64,000 nt of DNA from an uncultured Prevotella sp. (GCA_900770395.1 CAAGKM010000024.1:62001-126000); one strand, 5' to 3'; positions 1 through 9,093 are shown, counted from the first letter of the stretch. A program made the numbers and translations. Notes: generated from the sequence alone by a model not told the origin.

Positions 1-498
1 TGCTACACTGGCGGCTTCTCTTTCTATGCCATGCGTGGCGGCGCCCTACAGGTGAGCAGTGTCGACAGCTCAGCAAAGGCTATAGAGCTTACACGCAGCA
101 ATGTGGAGCTGAACTTCCCCGGCGACCCAAGACATGAAGCGATATGTGAGGACGCCTTCAAATATCTTGAGCGTGCCGGTAGTCAATACGATTTGATAAT
201 TCTCGACCCTCCAGCTTTTGCCAAGCATCGTGCCGCACTGCATAATGCGCTCAAGGGCTACACACGTCTCAATGTTAAGGCTTTTGAGAAAATAAAATCT
301 GGCGGAATACTCTTTACTTTCTCATGCTCACAGGTGGTGACCAAGGATAATTTCCGCAATGCCGTGTTTACAGCCGCAGCACAGGCTGGACGCAAAGTCA
401 GGATTCTGCACCAGCTCCACCAGCCTGCTGACCATCCGATTAATATTTATCATCCTGAGGGTGAGTATCTCAAGGGCTTGGTGCTGTATGTGGAGTAA
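1..498 (+). CDS. Class I SAM-dependent rRNA methyltransferase, RlmI-like (3' part)
   Basis: The reading frame is open from base 1, so only the last 165 codons are present. The visible part begins with a SAM-binding loop (CYTGGFS). It continues with an acidic residue in VDSS, the LDPPAF motif at about residues 58-63, and a SCSQ motif whose cysteine is typical of m5C RNA methyltransferases. This fits the catalytic half of RlmI/YccW-type enzymes, which methylate a cytosine of 23S rRNA; those are about 390-400 residues with an N-terminal PUA domain, which would lie upstream of the window. It ends 14 bases before tilS on the same strand, so the two probably share a transcript. The family is clear, the exact rRNA target less so. 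Confidence 0.8.
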   Translation, partial: CYTGGFSFYAMRGGALQVSSVDSSAKAIELTRSNVELNFPGDPRHEAICEDAFKYLERAGSQYDLIILDPPAFAKHRAALHNALKGYTRLNVKAFEKIKSGGILFTFSCSQVVTKDNFRNAVFTAAAQAGRKVRILHQLHQPADHPINIYHPEGEYLKGLVLYVE

Positions 499-512
499 AT
501 GAAGAGTGAAGA

Positions 513-1850
513 ATGATTAAGACGGTCTCAGATTATATTGCAGTCCACAAGTTGCTTGCCTCTGACGGCAAATACCTTGTGGCGCTCAGTGGCGGTGCCG
601 ACAGTGTGGCGCTGCTGTTATTGTTGCGCCGATTGGACTATACTGTTGAGGCTGTGCACTGCAACTTCCATCTTCGCGGCGACGAGTCCGATCGTGACGA
701 GCTGTTTGTCACCGATCTCTGCGTACGTCTTGACATTCCGCTTCACAAAGCGCATTTCGACACCCGTGAGTATGCCGTACTGCATAAGCAGAGCATCGAA
801 TTGGCTGCACGCAACCTGCGCTACAAATACTTTGAGCAGTTGCGCCGCGACATAGGTGCCGATGGTATCTGCGTTGCTCATCACCGTGACGACCTTGTGG
901 AGACAGTTCTCATGAACATTGTGCGTGGCACAGGCATCCACGGTATGGTGGGCATCCGTCCGCGCAACGGCAACATCCTCCGTCCTCTGCTTTGCGTAAG
1001 CCGGGCTGACATCGAGGGGTTTCTTGCGGAGCAACATCAGGATTACGTGACCGACAGCACCAATCTGGAGGATGACGCCACCCGTAATATAGTCCGCCAT
1101 CACGTTGTGCCGTTTCTGCAACAGATTAATCCAGCCGCAGTGGAGAACATCGCCAAGACCGCACATCTGATGACTGATATTGAGGCAATATACAATGCCG
1201 ACATTGAGCGTTGCCGCAGGGAATGCGTAATGGAATGTTCCGGCGAAAAAGGTTTGGCTCTCAGGATAGTCACAGACAAATTGATGATGCATCCCGCTCC
1301 ATCCACCGTACTTTATGAGCTGCTCTCACCATTCGGCTTCAGCGGCGTGCAAGCTGAGGGTATCATCGCAGGCATCAGCACTCAAAGTTTCGGCAAACTT
1401 TTCCACAGTTCTACCCACACGGCGGTGATTTGCAGCAACTGTATCGAAATGGGGGAAATTGTGAATAATGATTTTCCACCTTTACATATTCCCTTTGCCG
1501 ACACCTATGTGTTGCATGGCGGCAAAAGGATTAGACTTGAGATACTCCCTGCTGCCTCTACAGACATCTCGCGCACTCCCGACATCGCCACTCTCGATGC
1601 TGACAAGGTGGCGTTTCCTCTAATCCTTCGTCGCATTGAGAATGGTGACCGTTTCCGCCCTTTCGGAATGAAAGGCTCAAAGCTCGTGAGTGATTTCCTC
1701 ACCGACACTAAATGCTCTTACTTTGAGAAGCAACGCCAGCTTGCGCTTCTTGATGCCAACGGAACTATAATCTGGCTTGTAGGAAGGCGCACAAGCGATA
1801 CGTGCAAAGTACATGCAAACACCCAGCAGATTCTGAGAATATCAATATAG
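513..1850 (+). CDS. tilS: tRNA(Ile)-lysidine synthetase TilS
   Basis: TilS attaches lysine to C34 of the CAU-anticodon tRNA-Ile using ATP, so that it reads AUA. The PP-loop signature SGGADS is at residues 26-31. It is followed by the N-type ATPase fold, including CNFHLRGDESDRDE and the HHRDDLVETVLMN stretch typical of TilS. The 445-residue length is normal for the long form, with the C-terminal substrate-binding domains covering roughly residues 230-445 and ending in the RRTSD-type tail. The start is the ATG at 513, just after the upstream methyltransferase stop. Its 3' end converges on a minus-strand lipoprotein gene with only nine bases between stop codons. Confidence 0.95.
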   Translation: MIKTVSDYIAVHKLLASDGKYLVALSGGADSVALLLLLRRLDYTVEAVHCNFHLRGDESDRDELFVTDLCVRLDIPLHKAHFDTREYAVLHKQSIELAARNLRYKYFEQLRRDIGADGICVAHHRDDLVETVLMNIVRGTGIHGMVGIRPRNGNILRPLLCVSRADIEGFLAEQHQDYVTDSTNLEDDATRNIVRHHVVPFLQQINPAAVENIAKTAHLMTDIEAIYNADIERCRRECVMECSGEKGLALRIVTDKLMMHPAPSTVLYELLSPFGFSGVQAEGIIAGISTQSFGKLFHSSTHTAVICSNCIEMGEIVNNDFPPLHIPFADTYVLHGGKRIRLEILPAASTDISRTPDIATLDADKVAFPLILRRIENGDRFRPFGMKGSKLVSDFLTDTKCSYFEKQRQLALLDANGTIIWLVGRRTSDTCKVHANTQQILRISI

Positions 1851-1859
1851 TGGAAAGCT

Positions 1860-2246
1860 TTATTCGTAATCCTTTTTGGTAAATGTTAGTTCCACCAGTT
1901 TTTGCCCTTTGCGGCTTGCTGACCAGTAGGTGTAAGCGAAATTATATCCCGCCTCTTTGTAGTTCTTTATTGAAGTGGTGTTGCGCAGGTCATTGAGTAT
2001 AGACTTGCGTATGTCGCTTTTATTGAGAACCTGCTTGTTGTCGATCTTTCCACTCACTGTATAATAATAATGCAAGGTGGTGGTAGTTTTGTCAAATGTC
2101 ATACTGTCGACTGTTACACTCTCGTTGGCTTTTACGGGGCAGTTTTTTTTTGTAAACTCTTGTGCCTCACGTGCGCATCTCTCCTCAAGCGATTCCTGAC
2201 AGGAAACAAATGCGATGACAAATGAAAATAATATAATTTTACGCAT
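1860..2246 (-). CDS. Small hypothetical lipoprotein
   Basis: This 128-residue protein is not recognised as a named family. It starts with a lipoprotein signal peptide: a basic start, a hydrophobic stretch, then FVSC with the likely lipidated cysteine at position 16. The mature part is polar and rich in Lys, Thr and Ser, with alternating patterns suggesting beta structure (for example TTTTLHYYYTVSG), and has no catalytic motif. It is probably exported and membrane anchored. A promoter-like TACTTTTG lies just upstream. The gene is monocistronic, divergent from lepA and convergent with tilS. Function is unknown. Confidence 0.75.
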   Translation of the reverse strand: MRKIILFSFVIAFVSCQESLEERCAREAQEFTKKNCPVKANESVTVDSMTFDKTTTTLHYYYTVSGKIDNKQVLNKSDIRKSILNDLRNTTSIKNYKEAGYNFAYTYWSASRKGQKLVELTFTKKDYE

Positions 2247-2266
2247 GATTTTATAAGTTTTGTGTG

Positions 2267-2295
2267 CAAAAGTAAAAAAAATAATTTAAAAACAA
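2267..2295 (-). promoter_or_regulatory. Candidate promoter of the small lipoprotein gene
   Basis: On the minus strand TACTTTTG (2274 to 2267) matches the Bacteroidota -7 consensus TAnnTTTG. A TTG lies 18 bases further upstream (2295-2293), slightly closer than the usual 19-21. It sits about 20 bases before the start codon. Confidence 0.5.
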
Positions 2296-2303
2296 GCGAA
2301 AAA

Positions 2304-2335
2304 TTTGGGAATATCTAATTTTATTTGTAACTTTG
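2304..2335 (+). promoter_or_regulatory. Promoter of lepA
   Basis: TTTG at 2304-2307 and TAACTTTG at 2328-2335 are separated by 20 bases, an exact match to the Bacteroidota sigma-ABfr promoter form. The expected transcript start is about 15-20 bases before the lepA ATG at 2358, giving a short leader. Confidence 0.75.
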
Positions 2336-2357
2336 CACTTCAAATTGACGTAAATCA

Positions 2358-4139
2358 ATGAATTGTATAAGAAATTTTTGCATTATTGCTCACATTGATC
2401 ATGGAAAGTCGACACTGGCTGACAGAATGCTTGAATACACAAAGACCATTCAAGTCACTGGAGGACAGATGCTTGATGACATGGATTTGGAGCGTGAGCG
2501 CGGAATAACGATAAAAAGTCATGCCATCCAGATGGAATATGAGAAGGATGGTCAGAAATATATACTGAATCTGATTGACACCCCTGGGCATGTGGATTTC
2601 TCATATGAGGTGAGCCGCAGCATTGCGGCATGCGAGGGTGCGCTTCTGGTGGTTGACGCCACTCAGGGAGTGCAGGCACAGACGATAAGTAATCTCTACA
2701 TGGCGATAGACCATAATCTGGAGATTATTCCTGTGATAAACAAGATAGACATGCCCAGTGCCATGCCCGATGAGGTGGAGGATGAGATTATCGACCTGAT
2801 AGGTTGCGACCGCAGCGATATTATCCGTGCCAGCGGAAAGACTGGTGAGGGAATTGTTGATGTGCTCAATGCCGTGGTCGACCGCATACCGCATCCTGAG
2901 GGCGACAAGGATGCTCCGCTGCAGGCGTTGATATTCGACTCTGTGTTCAACTCATTCCGCGGCATCATCGCTTACTTCAAGATTGAGAACGGCAGCATAA
3001 GGAAAGGTGACAAGGTGAAGTTCTTCAACACGGGAATGGAGTATGTTGCCGATGAGGTTGGAGTGCTCAAGATGGATATGATACCCCGCAATGAGTTGTC
3101 AACAGGTGATGTGGGATATATAATAAGCGGTATAAAGACATCTACAGAGGTTAAGGTGGGCGACACCATCACTCATGTGGCGCGTCCATGCGACAAGGCT
3201 ATTGAGGGATTTCAGGAAGTGAAGCCTATGGTGTTTGCTGGTGTCTATCCTATAGACCCTGCAGAATACGAGAACCTGCGCGCATCGCTTGAAAAGCTTC
3301 AGCTCAATGATGCCTCGCTTACATTCCAGCCTGAGTCATCCGTTGCACTCGGCTTTGGATTCCGCTGCGGCTTCCTCGGACTGCTTCACATGGAGATTAT
3401 CCAGGAACGGCTGGACCGTGAGTTCAACATGGATGTCATAACCACAGTGCCCAACGTGTCATATATGTGCTATGACAAGCAGGGTGGGGTGAAAGAGGTG
3501 CACAATCCTTCGGGACTGCCCGACCAGACAATGATTGACCACATTGAGGAGCCATATATCAGAGCGAGCATCATCACCGCCGCTGATTTTATCGGTCCTA
3601 TCATGACCCTGTGTCTTGACAAGCGCGGTGAGCTGATTGACCAGCAATATGTGAGCGGCAACCGTGTGGAGCTGCACTTCATGCTGCCACTTGGAGAGAT
3701 TGTGATAGACTTCTATGACAAGCTGAAGTCGATATCAAAAGGCTATGCGTCATTCGACTATCATGTGGACTGTTTCCGCCCGTCGAAGCTGGCTAAGCTC
3801 GACATCCTGCTCAACGGCGAGTCGGTGGACGCCCTGTCCACACTCACTCATCAGGACAATGCCGTGACATTCGGCCGCCGTATGTGCGAGAAACTTAAGG
3901 AGCTGATTCCCCGCCAGCAGTTCGACATTGCCATTCAGGCTGCCATCGGAGCTAAGATTGTGGCACGTGAGACTATAAAGTGCGTCCGCAAGGATGTGAC
4001 AGCCAAGTGCTACGGCGGTGACGTGAGCCGTAAGCGCAAACTGCTGGAAAAGCAGAAGAAAGGCAAGAAACGTATGAAGCAGATAGGTAATGTGGAGGTG
4101 CCGCAAAAGGCGTTCCTCGCAGTCTTGAAGCTGGATTGA
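2358..4139 (+). CDS. lepA: Elongation factor 4 (LepA)
   Basis: LepA is a ribosome-associated GTPase that acts on stalled or mis-translocated ribosomes and assists initiation. The G domain is intact: G1 AHIDHGKS at residues 11-18, the switch I region with RGIT near 49-52, G3 DTPGH at 74-78 and G4 NKID at 128-131. The EF-G-like domains II, III and V follow, and the LepA-specific C-terminal domain carries the lysine-rich CYGGDVSRKRKLLEKQKKGK region. Length 593 residues is close to the usual ~600. It has its own promoter. A 15-base copy of its last codons recurs just after the stop codon (see the repeat entry). Confidence 0.97.
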   Translation: MNCIRNFCIIAHIDHGKSTLADRMLEYTKTIQVTGGQMLDDMDLERERGITIKSHAIQMEYEKDGQKYILNLIDTPGHVDFSYEVSRSIAACEGALLVVDATQGVQAQTISNLYMAIDHNLEIIPVINKIDMPSAMPDEVEDEIIDLIGCDRSDIIRASGKTGEGIVDVLNAVVDRIPHPEGDKDAPLQALIFDSVFNSFRGIIAYFKIENGSIRKGDKVKFFNTGMEYVADEVGVLKMDMIPRNELSTGDVGYIISGIKTSTEVKVGDTITHVARPCDKAIEGFQEVKPMVFAGVYPIDPAEYENLRASLEKLQLNDASLTFQPESSVALGFGFRCGFLGLLHMEIIQERLDREFNMDVITTVPNVSYMCYDKQGGVKEVHNPSGLPDQTMIDHIEEPYIRASIITAADFIGPIMTLCLDKRGELIDQQYVSGNRVELHFMLPLGEIVIDFYDKLKSISKGYASFDYHVDCFRPSKLAKLDILLNGESVDALSTLTHQDNAVTFGRRMCEKLKELIPRQQFDIAIQAAIGAKIVARETIKCVRKDVTAKCYGGDVSRKRKLLEKQKKGKKRMKQIGNVEVPQKAFLAVLKLD

Positions 4140-4158
4140 GAATGTCTTGAAGCTGGAT
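4122..4158 (+). repeat. 15-base direct repeat at the lepA 3' end
   Basis: GTCTTGAAGCTGGAT occurs at 4122-4136, where it encodes the last residues of LepA, and again at 4144-4158 just after the stop codon, 22 bases apart. It looks like a small tandem duplication of the gene end. Confidence 0.8.
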
Positions 4159-4219
4159 AAATTTCAAAATTGAAAAGTGAAAATAAAACAACAATATACT
4201 AAAACCAATTAATAAGATT

Positions 4220-4819
4220 ATGACGAATATTCCTATTACTACGAGGGATGTGGCACGCGAGCTGGCACGACGTTACAGCACCATGACTCATGATGAGCTT
4301 GATGTTCTTGAGGATTTGCTTGTGCCAATGAAGTACGGCAAGAATGAGAAAATTTTGTCGGAGGGCGAGACCTGCAAACATATCTATTGGATTGCCAAGG
4401 GTATGGTGAGAGAGTTTTACACCAAGAACGGCAAGGAACTGACCGAGTATATCGCTACAGAGAACAGCATAGTGATGAGTATAGAGAGTCTGTTCCGTGA
4501 GGAGCCTACCCGTCTGCAGGTTGTAACTCTTGAGCCAACATTTGTCTATGCTATTCCACGACTGAAGCTTGAGCAGGTGGCTATGAGGAGCGTGAACATT
4601 CAGATTTTGTATCGCAAGATATTGGAAGAGAGTCTCATTCTCAGTCAGGTGCATGCTGATCTCTTAAGATTTGAGTCGGCACAGGCACGCTATGCAAAAC
4701 TGGTGAAGCTGCATCCTCAGATTGTGCTACGCGCACCGTTAGTGCATATTGCCAATTTTCTGCAGATGACTCCTGAGACTCTTTCGAGAGTAAGAAATCA
4801 GGTGCTGCTGGAGAAGTAG
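4220..4819 (+). CDS. Crp/Fnr-family transcriptional regulator
   Basis: A 199-residue regulator. Residues about 25-115 form a cyclic-nucleotide-binding-type beta roll (KILSEGE, YWIAKGMVREFY, ENSIVMSIESLF). A long dimerisation helix follows at about 115-155, then a winged-helix DNA-binding end with recognition helix TPETLSRVRNQ at 184-194. The roll lacks an obvious cAMP phosphate-binding cassette, so the ligand is unknown; no Fnr-type cysteine cluster is present. This short form is common in Bacteroidales. It follows lepA by 80 bases and converges on hisB with five bases between stops. Its targets cannot be deduced from the neighbours. Confidence 0.85.
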   Translation: MTNIPITTRDVARELARRYSTMTHDELDVLEDLLVPMKYGKNEKILSEGETCKHIYWIAKGMVREFYTKNGKELTEYIATENSIVMSIESLFREEPTRLQVVTLEPTFVYAIPRLKLEQVAMRSVNIQILYRKILEESLILSQVHADLLRFESAQARYAKLVKLHPQIVLRAPLVHIANFLQMTPETLSRVRNQVLLEK

Positions 4820-4824
4820 TGTTC

Positions 4825-5898
4825 TTACAGCAGCCCCTTTGTGCTTGGCAGTTCGTAGTGATAAATGTCACGGCGTACTGCCATTTTCAGTGCTCTGGCA
4901 AGAGCCTTGAATATTCCTTCTATCTTGTGATGCTCATTATCGCCCTCAGCCTTGATGTTGAGGTTCATTCTTGCGCTGTCGCTTAGGCTTTTGAAGAAGT
5001 GCAGGAACATCTCTGTGGGCATCTCGCCAATCTTCTCGCGGTGGAACTCAGCGTCCCACACAAGCCAGGGACGTCCGCCAAAGTCGAGAGCCACACTGCA
5101 CAGACAGTCATCCATGGGCAGGCAATAGCCGTAGCGCTCAATGCCGCGTTTGTCGCCGAGTGCCTTGTTGATACATTCGCCAAGGGCGAGTGCGGTGTCC
5201 TCGATAGTGTGATGCTCATCCACATGCAGGTCGCCCTTAGTGCGAATTCTCAGGTCCATCATGCCGTGCTTGGCTATCTGCTCAAGCATGTGGTCGAAGA
5301 ATCCCAGTCCGGTGTCAATGTCTGCCTTTCCCGTTCCGTCGAGATTGATACATATTTCAATGTCGGTCTCTTTCGTGGTGCGCTTTATCTCAGCTTTACG
5401 TTCTCCGGCAAAAAGCAGCTCGGCAATCTTCTCCCAAGTCATTCCCTCCTTGCCGATAATCAGCGCTTTGCATCCGATGTTGTGCGCAAACTGGGCGTCG
5501 GTCTCACGGTCGCCTATTACATAGCTTCCCGCAATGTCATAGTTATCGTCGTTGATGTATTTCTCCACCATCGCAGTGCCGGGCTTGCGTGTCGATGCGT
5601 TGTCCTCGGGAAAGTGGCAGTCGATGAGAATGTCATCGAATGTTATGCCTTCGCCCTCAAGTGTGTTGAGTATGAAGTTGTGCACTGGCCAGAATGTGTC
5701 CTCCGGGAATGAGTCCGTTCCAAGTCCGTCCTGGTTCGACACCATCACAAAGTGAAAGTCAAGCTGCTGGCGGATAAAACCGAGGTTGCGGAATACTCCC
5801 GGCACGAATGTGAGCTTCTCGAAAGCGTCAATCTGCTCGTCTGCCGGCTCCTTAATCAGTGTTCCGTCGCGGTCGATAAACAATATTTTCTTTTTCAT
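4825..5898 (-). CDS. hisB: Bifunctional histidinol-phosphatase / imidazoleglycerol-phosphate dehydratase
   Basis: This fusion catalyses two histidine biosynthesis steps. Residues 1-165 are a HAD-type histidinol-phosphatase with the nucleophile motif DRDGT (D9, D11), and VIGDRETD (about 127-134) carries the metal-binding acid. Residues 168-357 are the dehydratase, with metal-binding motifs DEHHTIEDTA (227-236) and NEHHKIEG (321-328). The phosphatase half keeps the loop ending in RKPG but has only one of the Cys/His zinc positions of the E. coli enzyme: the segment reads DCHFPEDNAST. From memory this is usual in Bacteroidales, so activity is probably kept. No other his genes lie nearby. A well-formed promoter precedes it. 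Confidence 0.95.
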   Translation of the reverse strand: MKKKILFIDRDGTLIKEPADEQIDAFEKLTFVPGVFRNLGFIRQQLDFHFVMVSNQDGLGTDSFPEDTFWPVHNFILNTLEGEGITFDDILIDCHFPEDNASTRKPGTAMVEKYINDDNYDIAGSYVIGDRETDAQFAHNIGCKALIIGKEGMTWEKIAELLFAGERKAEIKRTTKETDIEICINLDGTGKADIDTGLGFFDHMLEQIAKHGMMDLRIRTKGDLHVDEHHTIEDTALALGECINKALGDKRGIERYGYCLPMDDCLCSVALDFGGRPWLVWDAEFHREKIGEMPTEMFLHFFKSLSDSARMNLNIKAEGDNEHHKIEGIFKALARALKMAVRRDIYHYELPSTKGLL

Positions 5899-5938
5899 TT
5901 TTTTGTTGTTTTTGCTTTGTCTTTTGTGTTTCGGATGA

Positions 5939-5969
5939 CAAAGTTAATGCTTTTTCCCATTATATCCAA
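5939..5969 (-). promoter_or_regulatory. Promoter of hisB
   Basis: On the minus strand TTG (5969-5967), 20 bases, then TAACTTTG (5946-5939). This places transcription start about 30 bases before the hisB ATG. Confidence 0.7.
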
Positions 5970-6029
5970 ACATTCCTTTCGTTTTATGGGCAAAAAAACA
6001 TCAAATTACAATCTTTTTGCTCAAAACGC

Positions 6030-6060
6030 TTGCTGATGTGCAGAATTATTTGTAATTTTG
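6030..6060 (+). promoter_or_regulatory. Promoter of ilvE-trmB
   Basis: TTG at 6030-6032, 20-base spacer, then TAATTTTG at 6053-6060. A purine-rich AAGGAG lies shortly before the ilvE ATG at 6115. Confidence 0.7.
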
Positions 6061-6114
6061 CCGATGTTTTTAATGAAAAAGATTTAAAGAATATAAAAAT
6101 AAGGAGATTATTTT

Positions 6115-7137
6115 ATGAAAGATTTGGATTGGTCAAGTTTGTCATTCGGCTACATGAAGACCGACTACAATGTGCGCTGCTACTACCGCAACGGTAAGTG
6201 GGGCGAGATTGAGGTATGTTCAGAAGAGACAATCCCGCTGCACATGGCGGCAACATGTCTGCACTACGGGCAGGAGGCTTTTGAGGGATTGAAGGCTTAC
6301 CGCTGTCCCGACGGAAAGGTGCGTGTGTTCCGCATGGACGAGAATGCAGCCCGTCTTCAGTCCACCTGCAGGGGCATTCTTATGCCCGAGGTTCCTACAG
6401 AACTGTTTGAGACAATGGTTGAAAAGGTGGTGAGGCTCAATCAGGAGTGGATTCCCACATACGAGAGCGGTGCGACGCTGTATATCCGCCCGTTGCTCAT
6501 CGGCACATCGGCACAGGTGGGCGTTCATCCGTCGAAGGAATACCTGTTCCTGATATTCGTCACTCCGGTGGGACCATACTTCAAGGGAGGATTCTCAACC
6601 AATCCATACGTAATCATCCGCGACTACGACCGCTCGGCTCCGCTCGGAACGGGTATATACAAGGTGGGCGGAAACTATGCCGCAAGCATGATGGCAAACG
6701 ATATAGCCCATAAGAAGGGATACGCCTGCGAGTTCTATCTCGACGCGAAGGAGAAGAAGTACATGGACGAGTGCGGTGCCGCCAACTTCTTCGGCATAAA
6801 GGACAACACCTACGTCACCCCGAAGTCTACATCCATCCTGCCGTCGATCACCAACAAGAGCCTGATGCAATTAGCGGAGGACATGGGACTGAAGGTGGAG
6901 CGCCGCCAGATACCTGAGGAGGAGCTCTCTACATTCGAGGAGGCTGGAGCCTGCGGAACAGCTGCCGTAATCTCGCCAATCTCTTATATTGATGACCTTG
7001 ACACAGGCGTGCGTTATACATTCAGCGAGGACGGCAAGCCGGGTCCTGTCTCAACGAAGTTGTATGAGACGCTGCGCGGCATACAGTATGGCACAGTGGA
7101 GGACAAGCATGGCTGGACAAAAGTAGTGATTGGCTGA
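6115..7137 (+). CDS. ilvE: Branched-chain amino acid aminotransferase
   Basis: IlvE is a PLP enzyme (fold type IV) that moves the amino group between glutamate and the keto acids of Leu, Ile and Val in the cytoplasm. The 340-residue length and motifs fit the longer BCAT II form: GQEAFEGLKAY near 52-62, RPLLIGT at 125-131, the PLP lysine K183 in YKVGGNY, and ECGAANFFG further on. The start is supported by a good ribosome binding site and a matching promoter. Its TGA stop overlaps the first A of the trmB start (TGATG), so the two genes are translationally coupled. No other ilv or leu genes are adjacent. Confidence 0.95.
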   Translation: MKDLDWSSLSFGYMKTDYNVRCYYRNGKWGEIEVCSEETIPLHMAATCLHYGQEAFEGLKAYRCPDGKVRVFRMDENAARLQSTCRGILMPEVPTELFETMVEKVVRLNQEWIPTYESGATLYIRPLLIGTSAQVGVHPSKEYLFLIFVTPVGPYFKGGFSTNPYVIIRDYDRSAPLGTGIYKVGGNYAASMMANDIAHKKGYACEFYLDAKEKKYMDECGAANFFGIKDNTYVTPKSTSILPSITNKSLMQLAEDMGLKVERRQIPEEELSTFEEAGACGTAAVISPISYIDDLDTGVRYTFSEDGKPGPVSTKLYETLRGIQYGTVEDKHGWTKVVIG

Positions 7138-7898
7138 TGAGCAAAGGAAAGTTGGCGAAGTTCGCCGCAATGGAGACATTCAAGAACGTTTTCCAGTACC
7201 CTTATTCGGTGGTGGAAAACGTTCCTTTTGATATGCAGGGACATTGGCGCGAGCAGTATTTCAAGAACAGCAACCCAATAGTGCTTGAGTTGGGTTGCGG
7301 CAAGGGTGAGTACACCGTGGGACTGGCGAGGCTTTTCCCAAATGTAAACTTTATTGGTGTTGACATCAAGGGAGCACGTATGTACACAGGTGCAAAGCAG
7401 GCGTTGGAAGACAATCTCATTAATGTGGCTTTTCTGCGCACCAACATTGAGATTATCGACCGCTTCTTTGCTGCGGACGAGGTGCAGGAGATATGGCTCA
7501 CGTTCAGCGACCCGCAGATGAAAAACTGGCGCAAGCGTCTGTCGAGCACAATGTTTCTCAACCGCTACCGCCGCTTTCTGACAGACGGCGGACTGATACA
7601 TCTGAAGACCGACTCAAACTTCCTTTTCACCTACACCACGTTTCTTGTGGAAAAAAATTCGCTGCCCGTGCTGTTCCGCACAGAGGACTTGTATCACAGC
7701 GATATGCCTGACGAGAAGATACTCTCAATCCAGACTTACTACGAGTCGATGTGGATTGAGCGTGGGCTGAGCATCAAGTACATGAAGTTCCAGCTGCCAC
7801 GCAACGGTGAGCTTACCGAGCCGGATGTTGAGATACCGCTCGACGAGTACCGCAGCTTCAGGCGTGACAAGCGAAGCGGCTTGGAGACAAGCAAATAA
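7137..7898 (+). CDS. trmB: tRNA (guanine-N7-)-methyltransferase
   Basis: TrmB makes m7G46 in the tRNA variable loop. The SAM-binding motif ELGCGKGEYT is at about residues 50-59. It is followed by NFIGVDIKGARMYTGA and by the FSDPQMKNWRKRL segment, which corresponds to the conserved F-x-DPW-KKRH-type motif of the family. The protein has 253 residues, the upper end of the family's range, with a C-terminal RFTxxG-like region less obvious than in E. coli. Its start codon overlaps the ilvE stop, which is the main support for translation from 7137. Confidence 0.93.
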   Translation: MSKGKLAKFAAMETFKNVFQYPYSVVENVPFDMQGHWREQYFKNSNPIVLELGCGKGEYTVGLARLFPNVNFIGVDIKGARMYTGAKQALEDNLINVAFLRTNIEIIDRFFAADEVQEIWLTFSDPQMKNWRKRLSSTMFLNRYRRFLTDGGLIHLKTDSNFLFTYTTFLVEKNSLPVLFRTEDLYHSDMPDEKILSIQTYYESMWIERGLSIKYMKFQLPRNGELTEPDVEIPLDEYRSFRRDKRSGLETSK

Positions 7899-7937
7899 AA
7901 CGGGATTGTTAAACGAAGGAAATAATATAATTATAGT

Positions 7938-9032
7938 ATGGTAACGAAGACATTTTTCGGTGCGGTGATATTTACGCTGTGTGCGTCGCAGAGCGTGCTC
8001 GCTGGCGATAGCGTGGAAAGGCGGTTTGTCAAGGCAGATGGCGAGTCGATGAGTTGGGTGGGGCGCGTGGACCTGAAGAAGGGTTATGCCGACTTCACCT
8101 TTCCCGGGGTGCAGATGCACACCGATTTCACAGGCTCCTCATTGCAGTTGCTGACAAAGGCAAACAGCGGTTATTTCGTAGTGGAGATTGACAACCGTCC
8201 GCCGTTCAAGGTGCATTCCACAGCGGCGGACTCGCTGCTCATCCTCGCCACAAATCTCGGAAAGCGCCGGCACAGGGCGGTGGTCACCCTCGTGTCGGAA
8301 GGCTACGAGATGCTGCCCCGTATCTATGGCGTTTATGTAGACAAGGATGCGACGGTGAGCCGTGCCGCGCTGCCCGGGCGCAAGATAGAGTTCATAGGCA
8401 ACTCCATCACCTGCGGCTACGGCAATGAGGCTGAGAGCGAGAAGTGTGGATTTGACTATGCCACCGAGAACCAGTGGGATGCCTATGATGCGCTGACAGC
8501 CCGCAGGCTCAATGCGCAATGCTTTGTGGTGGCGCGTTCGGGCATTGGCATCTACAGATATTACGGTGCGCCGCGTCAGGGTACCGACTACAACATGCCA
8601 AACACCTATAAGTACACACAGTTCGGGCAGAAGGGTGAGCTGTGGGATTTCTCACGCTTCACCCCCGACGTGGTGTGTCTCAACCTCGGCACCAACGACA
8701 CCAGTCTCGACACCTACGACATGGAGCTGCTCACCCGTGGCTACGTGGAGTTTGTGAAGACGCTCCGCTCGCATTATCCCAATGCGAAGATTGTGCTGCT
8801 CACTGGAACAATGATGAGCGGCAAGGCGCTTGACGACGTGAGGCGTGCGCTCGACACGGCGCAGAATGCTGCTGCCGCGCGTGGCGACAACAATGTCTAC
8901 CGTTTCGACATGACACCAATTATACCAGGACCGGGAGTGTATGGCGCCGACTGGCATCCGTCGGCGGCAAGCCATCAGAGAATGGCGGACGAGCTGAGCG
9001 CATACCTCAGGCGGCTGATGGGCTGGCAGTGA
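7938..9032 (+). CDS. Secreted SGNH/GDSL-type carbohydrate esterase (CE2-like)
   Basis: A 364-residue exported protein with a signal peptide ending near residue 22 (VLAG). Residues about 25-140 form a beta-rich N-terminal domain. Residues about 148-364 are an SGNH hydrolase: block I FIGNSITCG with nucleophile S156, the block III asparagine N253 in LGTNDT, and the DWHPS motif with D338 and H340. A jelly roll followed by SGNH is the layout of CE2 acetyl-xylan or glucomannan esterases, which remove acetyl groups from hemicellulose. The substrate is inferred from family only. It follows trmB by 39 bases and may be co-transcribed or separate. Confidence 0.85.
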   Translation: MVTKTFFGAVIFTLCASQSVLAGDSVERRFVKADGESMSWVGRVDLKKGYADFTFPGVQMHTDFTGSSLQLLTKANSGYFVVEIDNRPPFKVHSTAADSLLILATNLGKRRHRAVVTLVSEGYEMLPRIYGVYVDKDATVSRAALPGRKIEFIGNSITCGYGNEAESEKCGFDYATENQWDAYDALTARRLNAQCFVVARSGIGIYRYYGAPRQGTDYNMPNTYKYTQFGQKGELWDFSRFTPDVVCLNLGTNDTSLDTYDMELLTRGYVEFVKTLRSHYPNAKIVLLTGTMMSGKALDDVRRALDTAQNAAAARGDNNVYRFDMTPIIPGPGVYGADWHPSAASHQRMADELSAYLRRLMGWQ

Positions 9033-9093
9033 TTATCCATTGACTATAAAATATATAAATAAAGGTATAAAAAATATATCATTTAGTGTTTAG

